This document shows, one piece after another, positions 1 to 15,131 of a stretch of 64,000 nt of DNA (position 1 is its first letter; every line of letters starts with the position of its first letter). This stretch comes from Typha latifolia. Its lineage: Eukaryota; Streptophyta; Magnoliopsida; Poales; Typhaceae. Position numbers and translations under genes: made by a program. A model generated the notes under the pieces. The model saw only the letters and a program-made list of their open reading frames with translations, was not told where the DNA came from and did no database searches. Location of the stretch: contig CM034113.1 of assembly GCA_019914945.1 (NCBI GenBank), positions 1,488,001 through 1,552,000 of the forward strand, in the 5' to 3' direction.

Positions 1-3000
1 AAAGAGTTTTCACCAGCTTTGGTTACAGGCCAACTTCTTGGTTTGGATGTTGGAAGTGTGCTTGAGATTACCAACTGTTTTCCTTTCCCGGTATGCAGCT
101 TAAATTGTTCACTCTAAAATCCAGGGCACTTTCTTTCACTAGGATCCATGGATCATCTGTCTCTTGTTGATGATTTACTTGACAATTGTTGCAGATTAGA
201 GAAGAAGATGAGGAGATTGAAGCAGATGGAGCCAATTATCAGCTCGAAATGATGAGGTGTTTAAGGGAGGTCAATGTAGACAACAACACTGTTGGATGGT
301 ATGTTCATATCTTATCGCTTACAATTATTAGTGAGTAGCATCCTTGTGTTCGTATCTGTCAGCAGTTAATATGGACAAATTAATAAATGCATCTCAAATT
401 TTCAAATAACATTGGACATAAATCTCTTAGTCATTCACATCTTTTACCTATAAGTGCTCATGCAAATTTATACTCGATGAACATTGACAATTGATATAAG
501 TTTATATTAGCTTATGTTTATGCAAGCATCTCCCCGAAAAAATCACTTTTTTTATGTAGGAAGTGCAAAACCCGTTGCAAAAGCATCACTTACTTTTGCA
601 GCTTGCTGAGGAATCTGCCAGATTTGAAGATATTGGCTTCAACCTCAGATGGCTAAGCTATATCTCAGTGTATCTAGATTATTACCCAACCAAAAAACTA
701 ATCTAAATGGTTATATTTGTGAATCTATGTTAGTTTCTCATTAATTTTTTTCGTCAAACAATTACTAGATATGAAGATCTCATAAAGACTTGCTGAGGTT
801 GCTCTAGAATCACCAATTGTAACAAAATGACTATCTCATATATTATAATTAGAAAAAATATTTTTGCAGAATTTCTGGCCCTGTAACAATTGATAACTAT
901 GAAAGGATTCTTGAGCATATAGGTTCCTAGATCGGTAACATGATTTTGATGCTTGATCTCCAGTGACAACGTTTTCTCACTTTTCCTTTTTATCTATTAT
1001 TCTACCCTATTTACAGTAGAATATTCTGATAGGACTCGCTCCCTTCTTCATCTATTTATGATGCAGTTCAACTTTGCTTACAGGTACCAATCAACGCTAC
1101 TGGGATCTTTCCAGACTGTGGAGCTGATTGAAACATTCATGAACTATCAGGTAAGGAAAAAGGATGCAACATCTTCTAGTAATATGCTCCTTCCCTATGT
1201 CGATCTTTTTAATCTTGCTAAGTATTTCATTTTGCAGGTTCTTATCTTTGAACCACTTTTTACTTTTCTACAGATGTCCAATACAGTCATATTACTGACA
1301 AGTTAATTTGTTGTTTAATTATTCCTTATGGTTGATATGCTAATTTGTAAATATTCTGGTCAATATTTCCAGATGTGACCTATTTTCCTGAAATTTTCTC
1401 TAATATCAAATTATGCAAATGGAAAAAACATTTGCATTGTCTGTTGGAGTTTTCTTTTTTCCCTTGCTACAATCTATCTCTTCTCGATAAAGTATTTGCC
1501 ATCATTTGAGAAAGAGTGATGATTGCAAATATTATCTATTTAATCCAAAAGTCTTGAAACAGAAAGTCAAATCTGGATATGCTTTTGTTGAATGATCAGG
1601 CTTTTGAAACGTAGTTTAGCTATCTGATTTCTGCTGGAGGATAAGCCTCTTATTGTTGAATCTTTTATTTAAATTTTTTGCTTACAATGAATTCCGGAAC
1701 AACCGTAACGCTCTTACTCATATTCCAGTTTGTCAGAGGAAATACTGTCATAAGCAAACAGGTCCTACAATGAGAGTAAATGTATTATCCCATCTAATCA
1801 TAAATGAGCTTGCCTTTTCATTGACCTGCAGTGTGCTTATAATTAGCCATGGCTAACCTTTATCGAGATTTCATTTACATATTATCCATTCTTCTATACA
1901 AGAAGCAGAAGACAGAGTATTATTATAACTTTCCTTTCTTGCATCTAATATCTAATTGCATTGTCCGGGTGATACTCTTTAGTTTCTCTGCCACAAGTTT
2001 GTTAAATTTCTCGTTGCATTTCTTTCTTATATGACATACCTTTCTTTACCCAGGAGAACATTCGACGATGTGTGTGCATTATATATGACCCATCAAGATC
2101 AAATCAAGGGGTGTTAGCTCTCAAAGCCTTGAAACTATCGGATTCTTTTATGGATCTTTACCGGAACCATAATTTCAACGGCGAGAAGTATGGTCTTATT
2201 ATTCATAATGCTCTTATTTTTGTGCTCAGGCACTAAATATATCTCATGATACTGCATTGGTTCAGGTTGAGAGAAAAGAAATTATCGTGGGTGGATATAT
2301 TTGAGGAAATACCGGTATGTTGTTTATATCATTCTGTGAATTGATTTGATGTTATACCTAATGTTGGGTACCCTGGGAAGCTGTGGATTACTGTTTTGGT
2401 TGGAAGTAATAATGTAATAGATCCATATCTAAGCTTGATTATTTTAATAATACTAATGAATTCTGTAATTTCAAATCGTCCTGTTTTGTGGATTAAATAT
2501 TTGTGTAAATTCAATCTCCATCTCATATATTTTTGCCATATATTTTCTATCTAACAGATTAAAGTTTCTAATTCCGCACTTATTAGTGCATTCATGACAG
2601 AGCTGGAACCAGAGTCACCTGTTTCACAGGTGTTGTACCTTGTTCATTATAAAAGGGCTCAAGTTCTCCTGTGATGCTCTGTTTAGTCTGTTCAGATGAT
2701 ACTCATCGATCGATTAATGGTTCATATATTTGTTTCAGTGTGATTACGATCGCCTCAAATTGTCAACTGCTCCATTTATGGAGAGAAACTTGGAGTTTTT
2801 GATTGAATGCATGGAAGATCTTTCATCTGAACAAAATAAGGTAATATTAATAGTTTCTTAATCCTTCATGATACTAGTGAAATTGTAATGATTACATTAA
2901 CTTGGTTCTCTCTGCACTCAGTTTCAATACTATTATAGAAACCTCTCAAGGCAACAATCGCAACAGCAATCGTGGCTTCAGAAACGGAGGTAAACACAGA

Positions 3001-4784
3001 ACTGTAACTAGTATATTCATTTATTGGTGTGCCAGGCATATTCATGATTCTTTGGAGAAGTGCTTCTGTTGGAGAATATTTATCTACATTAGTTGCATTT
3101 AACCTAGTAAACCTACAATATTTTGACTAATACCTTGATTGTTTGTGTAAGGACAAGATTATATGCGCTAGGTGTTTCACGATAGGATGCAAAACTGGCA
3201 AGAAGAATTAACTAAAAATTCATTACAGCACTTATTTGAATTGTATAAAATTGTAATACAAAAAGTAGTACTTTCCAGGGTGTAGGCATATGTAGAAGCA
3301 TCTGTGACATCTGATAATTGATTTGACACTCTGGTGCTTTCAAATACATTAGTTGCATACAGGAAATGGGCCTGATAGAAAACATGGCAAGGACCATCTT
3401 TTTGACAAACCTTGACTGAATATTAGTGTCTATGCTTCTTGATGGCTGGCATCTTGTACGAGTCAGATTATTTGCTCATTCTTGTTTGTTGGTGTGTGTT
3501 ATAGGTCAGAAAACATGGCAAGGAAAGCTGCCGGAGAAGAGCCTTTACCTGAAGAAGATCCATCAAATCCGATATTCAAGCCTATCCCGGAGCCATCACG
3601 TCTGGATAGTTATCTCATCACAAATCAGATTGCTAATTACTGCAACCAAATTAATGGGTACGACATATATAAGTACAAATATTGCATTATATGATTACTC
3701 GATTACCTTTTGGACTGCTGATTTTCTGACGCACATACCTTGCTTATAATAATGAGCTTTAAGATTGATAAGAATATGTATTCCTTAGTAGTCGACAATC
3801 TACATAGGCACTATATGAACCCAAAGTCAACATGTAACTAATATAAATCAGTAGATGTAAATTTGTTACTGGCAATGAACTTGCTCTTGCATAAGCTGCT
3901 TGCATTTGTCCAAAGGACAATTTTATTCCACTTGAGCAACAGTTTTATTCAAAGTTTCCTAAGATAAGCTGTTTACAAGGGCCTACAATTAACAGGTGTC
4001 TATCATGATCCTGTGAAATATCTACAGCACGTCCTGCTAGTATTTTGAGCTATTCAACTATGCCTTAAGCACCAGTTAAATGTATGATCACTTGATCAGC
4101 ACATTAATGTCTGGAAACTGCATATAAAAGGTTGAGAAATGAACATTTTAATGTTTAATGGTACTGGCTGCGCTGATTACCGTAATCAAAGAATTAAATC
4201 AAAACATTAAGCTAAATTTCGAGTTGGTTATGGGTCATGAAAATATAATCAAGTGAATGGTGTATTGTATTAATGTAGTTGTGGAATTACTTGGTTATCA
4301 TGATTCATGATGATTATATTCATACAATATGCTTTTCCTAGATTCAAATATTTGTTGCCATGCCCTTTTTAATTCTTGTGCTGCTTTCATATATTCAGAA
4401 ATCTATTTCACCTGCATTTTTAATTATTTGGGAATTCATCCATATCTAGTTTTATGCCCACAGAAGTGCTGTCTCTATAGGTTCGGCATCCAGTAATGCT
4501 GGTTGTGTGTTTTCAAGATTAAGTTCCTTCTTTTGCAATATTATGTTCTGTTTTATTATGCTGGTGACTGCAATAAGTTATTTTTTGTTTTGTTATTTTA
4601 TTTTTGGTTTCTTCATATCTCTGTATCTATAAAAGTGCCTGCTTGGATAATGTGGCCAGTGCATGTCTTTCCAAGTAACAATTTCTGACTTCATCACTAA
4701 CTGCTTCCTTCAAATGAAAACTGCAGAGTTGCAGGCCAGAATTTCAGCAGATTATACCTGATGAAGTCTCTGCATGAAAATTAA
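1..4784 (+). CDS. TIF3H1: Eukaryotic translation initiation factor 3 subunit H (eIF3h), 5'-partial
   Basis: eIF3h is a non-catalytic MPN-domain subunit of the cytosolic eIF3 complex; in plants it helps reinitiation after upstream ORFs. Exons read by splice sites and phase: 1-90, 195-298, 1084-1150, 2054-2187, 2266-2314, 2558-2629, 2739-2840, 2922-2989, 3505-3657, 4727-4784. They sum to 897 nt, 298 residues plus TAA at 4782-4784. The family is about 337 residues, so roughly the first 38 residues and the start codon lie left of the window. Visible signatures are the MPN segment ([20 protein letters not shown]), the stretch [20 protein letters not shown], the Gln-rich [13 protein letters not shown], and the C-terminal [10 protein letters not shown] followed by [13 protein letters not shown]. 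All junctions keep phase and there is no internal stop, so the gene looks intact. Transcription is convergent with psaL downstream. Family assignment is secure; exact junctions are by eye. Confidence 0.95.
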
Positions 4785-7128
4785 TTGAGAGGTTGTCAAC
4801 TGGATCTCAATTCAGGAACGTTTTGTGTTAGAGAAATATACTTTTTAAGTATTGTGAACTGCTACCGGGGAAATTTTGATTGTCAACATTTGTTTTACAC
4901 CACCTTTGAGTGTCAACATAATTGTAAGGGGATTTGTGGGAGTGACACTGATATATTTTCTGTAGTTACTAGATTCTTATGTAATCAAACATTCTACTTG
5001 CTTTTCCTTACATTGTTTGAATTATTTGACGTACTACGTTGATCCAATAGTTTTGTTAATGAATAGGAAGGGTTTAAAAATCATTACAATTGATAAATTA
5101 TTATTACTAAAAACTGAAGTAATGAACTTTTTGGTCTTTGTTTGGTTTCTGTATGACTTTCTAAGAATAATTTTGTGTGCATTTCTCAAATAAAAGTTAG
5201 ATATATTTTTTTTTTGTATCTCGATCTTTTATATAAGATTTAACTGCACATAAATGAGTGTTCGACATGAGATTAGCATAGCAGAAAGAAATATTTGCTT
5301 GGGAACCTCCTCGGCTTGATTTTAGGATGTCGAACTTTTATAGATATCTCATAATTTCCTCACGGAAAAGAACCTATCAATGCAAAAGAAACTGGTTATA
5401 TCCTATATCCATTTCCAGGACTGTCATTTGATATTATAAATGATCATTTATCATCAGATTCTTTTTTATGAGAGATACTAGTAGTGTTATCACAAACATT
5501 TGAGGTGATCGGTATGATAAGAAATAATTAGGGCGAGGATAAAACGAGGAGTTATTATGTGGTTGGAAAAGGAAGGATAAATATGATGATATATTGAATA
5601 AAAATAAGGGTTTAATTGTGGCAGTTAGGATAAAGGATAAAAACAATTAAATTAATTTTATTGTTCTTTTCTCTGTTTACTGTAAATAGGTTTTTATAAC
5701 TCTTATATTATCTACTTAAATTTTTTGTCTAAAAAGTATAGTTATTGTAATTTACTATACGCAAACCAGTTTGGTATTGAAGCTAATTTAAAATCAAATT
5801 TCTTACCTTTCCATTGAAATCAAATTTACCCTGGTGTTGTGCTTAATTTTTACATATTTCCTATCTTTGTGCTCTTCAAAGCAATAGGCAACAAGAACAG
5901 AGAGGCAAAAGAGAAGCAATGTATATGAAATTTTCAGTTCACTAACCAACAAAGATGGTGCACAAAAATAGTGACCAACTTATAAACAAATACAATGAGC
6001 AAAAAGAATAGTTTAGATACATAATATCATGATATAGTCAAACAAACATTACATTCTCAATCGGCATCAAACAAGAGTAAAATAACTGATATTTCAAGCA
6101 AAAAAAAAAAGAGAAAAAAAAAGAGAGTAATAGACCTGTTTATTAGAGACAACCAAACGATGTCAGCATGTTTCAGGCCTTGAACATCTTTGATTGTTTT
6201 CATATCTTCACGGCAATGGATTATCTCCTATTTGTTTATGTTGTGCTAAATGCTAAGTGGGTGATGGAAGCCGAAGCGAAACATTCACCCTCAAATATGA
6301 CCGATAGAATACTAATAGCAAAATTAATTAATTTAGAGAAAACTCAGACTAATAGTAGAGGAATAACAATCTCCAACTTCTAATCACATATTAAACACAC
6401 AAATCACATAATATAAGTAATAGAGATAATAGAGAGAGAGAGAGACAAGATTTACGTGGTTTGGTGATATGCCTATATTTACGAGCTGAGCAATCTTTCT
6501 TCGCTCTGCAAATCTCTAATTACAAAGAGTTTCTCAACTCTAATCTTCCTCAGTACAATAGTAGCTAGCTCTCTTAATTTTTCTTTTAAGCATGAAAACT
6601 CTAAAATCCCAACTTCAATATTTATAGGGCTGACTTAAGCTAGAGAAATCCCGCGAGGCATTCAAAAGTTCATAAGTCCGTTCGAATGCCTCCAAAATTA
6701 AAATTCGGAATATAAAAGAGCGTTCAAACACTTGTGGGGCTGTGCGAACGCCTACACAGTACAAATCCTCTCAAGTTTTTATATTCAAACGTCTCTGGGG
6801 CTTCAAACACAGTCAACATAGTAAGATGGAATACATGATTTGAGCCAGACTTTAACAATTTACTCATTTCATTTCAGTCATTAGTTGATGTTTTGTTAGA
6901 TGAAGTGTCCTAAACACACTAATATGATGGTCATCCAATCCTATAGGCTAATTAGTTTCCACAAAAGGCCTTAACCTTAAAATGCTTGTCATCTAAGCAA
7001 ATGAGCTCCAAGAAGTCTGGAAAGCATAGAAATGATACCATTTCTCACATATACAAATTCCAAGTTCTTTCAAAATAAAAACTTACATTACAAACCTTGA
7101 AAGAGAAAGAGAGATGGAAGGAATGCAT
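4785..7128. other. Intergenic region between eIF3h and psaL 3' ends
   Basis: This 2.3-kb AT-rich stretch separates two convergent genes. The first few hundred bases are probably the eIF3h 3' UTR. No open frame here resembles a protein. A (GA)n run lies at about 6431-6445, and the following 400 bases look like a retrotransposon LTR piece (listed separately). The last ~50 bases before 7129 belong to the psaL 3' UTR side. Nothing else is recognised. Confidence 0.6.
6430..6830 (-). mobile_element. Probable LTR-retrotransposon fragment
   Basis: After a short GA repeat, the sequence contains the phrase aagatttacgtggttt, followed by runs about gttcaaacac and gcgaacgcct. From memory this composition is typical of plant Copia-type LTRs, here probably in reverse orientation. 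No matching second LTR, primer-binding site or target duplication was found. A stretch of similar style occurs at about 45590-46150. The assignment rests on resemblance only. Confidence 0.3.
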
Positions 7129-8414
7129 CTACTTAATGTAGTAAGGGAGGTCAAGAACATAGAGGAGGAAGTAAGCCCAGGTGACGCCTGAGATGCCTCC
7201 AAAGAAGAAACCACCAGAGAACTGGGCCCAGCCCTCGGACGTCTGTAGCTTGTCGGCCTCCTTCTTCCGGCCGGTAAGAGTCAGCGTCGGCGCCGTCGAC
7301 GGCTCTCCCTCCTTGAACGACGCGACCCCGTACATGGTCAGGCAAATGCTCAGGATCACGACGAGCCCCGCGGCGGCGAGCGAGCCGGCGGTGCCGGCGT
7401 AGGGGGTGTTGCGGAGCGGGCCGGCCTTGACGAAGGGGCCGACGAGGAGGTAGCCATGGGCTAGGCCGACCTCAATGCCGCGGAGGAGAGGGCTGACGGC
7501 GGTGCGGTACGCCGGGAGGTTTGACAGGTACCATGCAACCAGGGGGCTCGACGTGACCGGCGTCTCGAGGCTACCGATGAACGGGTCGCCGTTGATCGGC
7601 TGGATGACTTGGAAAGTTGGCTGCCCAAAATTACAAAAAAAAATTGATCTTTGGAGCCAAATTCTCGTATAACTTAAGATTAGGCTAATAATATGCTATA
7701 CAAATCATTCCAACTCTTTTAAAAAATAAATCACATTGATCTCAAATCATACGCGCTATACATCTCTAAATTATAACATTGAACTATTTAAATATAAATA
7801 TTATTAAATATATGATGCTAGTAAAGAACTAGTTTTGGAGTTAACTATAAATGACACTCAAAAAAGTTGCACTAAAGATATATATTATCTACCCAAGGTT
7901 ATGTGATCAATGACAAGCCTTCAAAACTATTCTGATGTTTATTTCTACTGTTTCAAAATTACGGAAATTATCACTATAAATAAGTGTTAGGTGTATATGT
8001 CATTTTATTTAAAATGAATTGGAATTGCTATAAAAAAAAATAGTGTTTTTTTTCCATGCAAGTATCACCATTCACTAGATAAGATCATAAGAGAGATTTA
8101 ATTTCCATATCAACCTAGGAAAAAATTTACACAAAAAAGATAAAGAAACCAAGCATGTCAAACAAAAAAATAAAATAAAATAAATAAAATAAAAAATCCA
8201 CAACCATCAACAATATGAGTAAAGAGAGCTCTAAGAATTATTTTCTCGTCACCTTCTCAGATTGGATTGCTCTAACAACGAGGCAAGGCCTTCTCCTGAG
8301 GTCCCTCAATGGTGTCCCAGAAATGCCCCTGGGGGAGACCAAGCCCCTAGTCCTGGAAGAGAAGAAGCTACTCTTGAGTTGGCTGGCCATTGGAGGAGCT
8401 GAGGCTGTGGCCAT
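7129..8414 (-). CDS. PSAL: Photosystem I reaction centre subunit XI (PsaL), chloroplast precursor
   Basis: PsaL is a three-helix thylakoid membrane subunit of photosystem I, at the contact side for PsaI/PsaH and for LHCII docking in state transitions. Two exons: 8253-8414 (start ATG at 8412-8414, 54 codons) and 7129-7620 (stop at 7129-7131), joined AAG|CCA in phase 0, giving 217 residues, normal for the plant precursor. Residues 1 to about 49 form an Ser/Arg-rich transit peptide ([18 protein letters not shown]...). The mature part shows the family blocks [56 protein letters not shown], and the C-terminal [20 protein letters not shown]. Exon 2 is markedly GC-rich while its intron and flanks are AT-rich, as in many monocot photosynthesis genes. 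No disruption seen. It is head-to-head with the phosphatase gene, 3.1 kb away. Confidence 0.97.
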
Positions 8415-8580
8415 CTTTGCAACTCACTGCCCTTCCTCACTGCAAAGATAACAATACCAAGAGAGGCTTTGAGAAGATGAGCTCTTCTAAAGGCAATGCA
8501 AGAGATCCTCACACTGGATCCTTTGCAGATGAGGTGTCAAATCCCACACTTCCCATTGGGTGGCTGGCTTCACTAACCCT

Positions 8581-8590
8581 ATCCTTATCC
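8581..8590 (-). promoter_or_regulatory. Possible I-box upstream of psaL
   Basis: On the minus strand this reads GGATAAGGAT, containing the GATAAGG core of the I-box found in light-regulated plant promoters. It lies about 170 bp upstream of the psaL start codon. I see no TATA box within 200 bp upstream of that start; TATA-less promoters are known for several nuclear photosystem genes. Functional role is inferred from motif and position only. Confidence 0.3.
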
Positions 8591-8794
8591 CATTGCTTGA
8601 TTCATTTTTTGCCTCCATGAATGGCTGACATGTGTACAAAATTATCAATCCTTTGGAGGATCCAGTGGGGGCTAAGTAGCCACAAGTCACAAAGTTTTGT
8701 AGGACCTACTTGACTATATGTCGTAAATAAGATATTATATGTAGTTATTACTAGAATCCATCTCTAAGTCAATTATGAGTTAAATGGTAATATG

Positions 8795-8965
8795 TCTATG
8801 CATTTGGCACTAAGGTGGTATCCTAATGACTAGTATTAAAAGGTATGAGTTTGAGATTGACTAAAATTTTGGAGAATTATGCAGAAACTGAGGGAGTGTA
8901 GAATGAATTACATTGTAATTGGAAGGGCAGGCTCATATTGGGTAGGACATTAGCCTTTGGAGAAT
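8795..8965 (+). mobile_element. Possible tRNA-derived SINE remnant
   Basis: The stretch begins with an A-box-like tggcactaaggtgg, followed about 30 bp later by a B-box-like gagtttgagattgact, then a non-tRNA body with no clear tail. Spacing and order fit a degenerate pol III promoter of a plant SINE. Both boxes deviate from consensus and no target duplication is visible, so this is tentative. Confidence 0.25.
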
Positions 8966-9282
8966 TGGGCAAATATTATTTAGGTCTTTAAACTGGATTA
9001 AAACCCTGGCTTATCCAATTTCTATAGGTTGATGCTGAGGATATAAATTTGATATGAAGATCTGATTTGAGTCTGGTTTGACAGACTATTATTAATTATT
9101 TCAAACTGCAGTGGTGAACACTTAATAATCAGATTAGGTGGTTAATTAAAGTGTTTGAGCTGCCTTAACCTAAGATAAGAATGTCGAGAGTTCGACATAA
9201 TAAAATTAGCATAATTTTATTTAATGCCATGCATGCCTAAAGAAATATGACCAAGTTCAACATTCACTCTTGAAGTGTTCTT

Positions 9283-9535
9283 ATGTTTGGATAGATAGAA
9301 TATAAGAGAAAAAAATAAAATAGAAAAGAGATTACTTTTCTCTCCTCTTGTTTTAATACACAAGAGAAAAGAAGCCTTTCTCTCTTCTTTTTATTTCATT
9401 TTTAGAGAGGAAAAAAATGGCTATTATATACTATTTTTTCGTCACCCTTTCTTCCCCAATCCTCTAATATTTTGTAAAATATTTCTCTCCTCTTATTTTC
9501 TCTTCTCTTTTCTATTATTCTTTCCATCCAAACAT
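9283..9535. mobile_element. MITE-like element with ~20-bp imperfect terminal inverted repeats
   Basis: The left end reads atgtttggatagatagaata and the right end, read inward on the opposite strand, atgtttggatggaaagaata: 17 of 20 positions match. The 253-bp interior is AT- and CT/GA-rich without coding potential. This is the size and form of a miniature inverted-repeat transposable element. A clear target-site duplication is not evident, so the superfamily is not assigned. Confidence 0.55.
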
Positions 9536-9847
9536 GATATTAATGAGAAAGTATCACACGCCCTAAATAGCAAGTAATCAATATAATAAGCTTTTCTAAA
9601 TTTCTCTAATAATTTATAACTAATTAATAAGAGACTCTAGCTTTTCCTCATGAAAAGTGAACATATCGCTCTAGAGAATGCATTCAATATTCCTCATTTA
9701 AAATATAAATTATAGCTTGTACCTACGCAAAATCCAAGATGAAGCACTGTATCTAAGCCCAATTGATCTTTAGCCCGGTCCAAGAACAATTTTAATTGGT
9801 GGCCCAGTAGCAATGTATGAGAAGAGTGAATGGATTGACTACTAGTA

Positions 9848-9850
<3 letters not shown>

Positions 9851-9885
<35 letters not shown>
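9851..9885. repeat. (AT)n microsatellite
   Basis: Uninterrupted AT dinucleotide run of about 35 bp in the psaL-phosphatase intergenic region. Confidence 0.95.
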
Positions 9886-9886
<1 letters not shown>

Positions 9887-9959
9887 CATATGAGAATCAA
9901 GCTTTGATCATGCTAACTCATTTATTTTTTAAACTCAAACTTTGGTAGCTCGTGTCTAG

Positions 9960-10520
9960 AAGTGATCATCGAGCTAGCTAAGCCAAGTTTGGGCCGGGCT
10001 CACTAAGTCGAACACTTTATTTGCTAGCTTGTCTATGAGTATGACTACCTATGTCAGATTCAAATCGAGATAGAATAGTCTAGCCCATGAGAAAGCAGGC
10101 TCGGGCTAAGCGAGCTCAGGCTGGGCAGATCGATCCAGGCTTAACAAGCTATTTATTACTTTTTAAAAAGGTAAAATGGTAAAAAGAAAATAAATTTTGG
10201 CCCTATTTTTATTAAAAGAATTCCATTCAACCTATTTTTAGAAAAAAGTACATTTGTTGGACTTCTTTCCTAGCCTACGAGCCTCTTAAAAAGTGTTGTA
10301 CATTAACTGTTCATGCGTCATGGATCGGGCTTACATGTCGAGCTTACCGGCCAGGGCTATCATTGGGCGTATCGCGTTGGGCTTTCGAGTCGGGTTTATA
10401 GGAAAGCTTACGGTCCGGGCTAAGCAAGCAAAGGCCCAGCCCATGTCTCCGATTGCCGACTCGTGTTTGACTCATTTACTAAATGACCGAGTCAATCCCA
10501 AACAAAATCTTGGAGCCGAA
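9960..10520. repeat. Degenerate dispersed repeat rich in cgggct/gagctc words
   Basis: The stretch is studded with words such as ggctcgggct, gagctcaggctggg and gggctaagcaagc. Similar text recurs in this window at about 49790-50000 (gctcgagctgg) and 55990-56430 (gagctcaagctc, ggctcgggtc). That suggests an old dispersed repeat family. No termini could be defined, so class and borders are unknown. Confidence 0.3.
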
Positions 10521-10562
10521 CTTGAATTATTTTTAAATATTATTTTTTTTTTAAAAGAAGGT

Positions 10563-10996
10563 TTAATTACGTCTAACACCACAGCCACCTCACGACCCAC
10601 CACCTCCTTCGGCTTCAAAAGGATCATGCCCATAGTCATCGGCTGCGAGGGATCAAAGCACCGCCTCCACCGCTAGGGTTTGGAGCACCGTCAATGCCAC
10701 CAAACCGACGACTATGGAGAAGAGAGACAAGAAGTGTAAATGGGAAGGAAAATAATTATATATTATATAAGGGTTGAAAAATTAAATTATATCAATATTT
10801 TAATTTTAATTTTATTAAATGGTCAAATAAGAGATATAATTAATTACATGTGATATGACGGCCAGGTAAGCTAACTCGTCTAAAGTAAGGGTGATATTGA
10901 AATTTGGAAAAAAAAATTTAGGGCTGACATTTTAGCCTAAAAAAATTTAGGGGGTCCTGTGAAAAATGGGTATATTTCTGGTGTTATGTAATTAAT
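10563..10996. mobile_element. Non-autonomous TIR element, copy 1
   Basis: The left end ttaattacgtctaacacc pairs with the right end, which on the opposite strand reads ttaattacataacacc. The right arm carries tttagggggtcctgtgaaaa, matching the right arm of the copy at 17792-18498 (tttaggagtccctgtgaaat). Both copies also share a subterminal block (attacatgtgatatgacggccaggtaagct here). The interior is GC-richer and non-coding. Because the ends are AT-rich, borders may be off by several bases and the target duplication cannot be named. Confidence 0.5.
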
Positions 10997-11441
10997 TCAA
11001 AAAGATAACAAAATTTTAGTAGAATAAAGTTTGGTTTTATTCTTTAATTTGTTTCCGCGTCCTATCTATATCCGCAAAAAATGGAAACCGTTTCCAACCC
11101 CAGCTGGACGGCTCAGATCAAAATGAATTGAAGCAGTCCTCCACTTGAAAAGCAAGTCATTTCGAAAACCAATCCGCATGTACAACGTACACGGAAACCG
11201 TTGAATCCAACACCAACTTTCTCTCTCTCTCTCTCCTAAAGATGAAAACGTATCATAACTGAAAAAACTGATCCACGAATTACTCAACGCCAACTCACAC
11301 CTTACGAGCGGGGCCACCTAACAACCAATATTTATCAACAACGTAGCAGTGTAGTCAATTAATCCTGAGTCGTTTCGTCGCCAAAGTGATAAACCCGTAT
11401 CGCTTTGACAGCTTCGATTCTCTCAATATTTTTAAACTCGT

Positions 11442-11450
11442 CTATAAATA
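11442..11450 (+). promoter_or_regulatory. TATA box of the PFA-DSP gene
   Basis: The sequence ctataaata matches the plant TATA consensus. It lies about 115 bp upstream of the ATG at 11557, placing a likely transcription start near 11475-11480 and a 5' leader of about 80 nt. This spacing is normal for a plant gene; the call is by motif and position. Confidence 0.6.
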
Positions 11451-11535
11451 GTGAACAAAAGCCGACCGTTGGGAAGCGGAACCCTAGTTTTCTTCGCGCC
11501 TTATCCGCTCGAAGCGCGAATCGATCGCGAGGTGA

Positions 11536-14970
<3,435 letters not shown>

Positions 14971-15131
14971 GATAAACTCAACATTTTTTTTTAATCTTTT
15001 TTCTTTCAATTCATGTAAAGTCATAGGTCTGAGCAGAACAATAGTACGAGAACCTTGTTATTAGTATCCAAGACATTTTCTTGCATTTTCCATGAACTGA
15101 GGTCTATGAAAGTTGCAAATAAGATAGTTCT

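Larger units (their letters stand above)
8415..11441. other. Shared upstream region of psaL and the phosphatase gene
   Basis: Three kilobases separate two divergent genes. The part next to 8415 should hold the psaL 5' UTR and promoter, and the part next to 11441 the phosphatase promoter. The middle is repeats: a SINE-like stretch, a TIR element at 9283-9535, an (AT)n run, a degenerate repeat near 9960-10520 and a TIR element at 10563-10996. From 10997 to about 11440 I see only unique AT-rich DNA with a short (CT)n run at 11219-11235. No protein-coding frame is convincing. Confidence 0.6.

Noticed and set aside
11066..11317. Minus-strand 83-codon ORF upstream of the phosphatase
   Set aside because: No homology recognised; contains a (CT)n run and lies in the promoter of the divergent pair.
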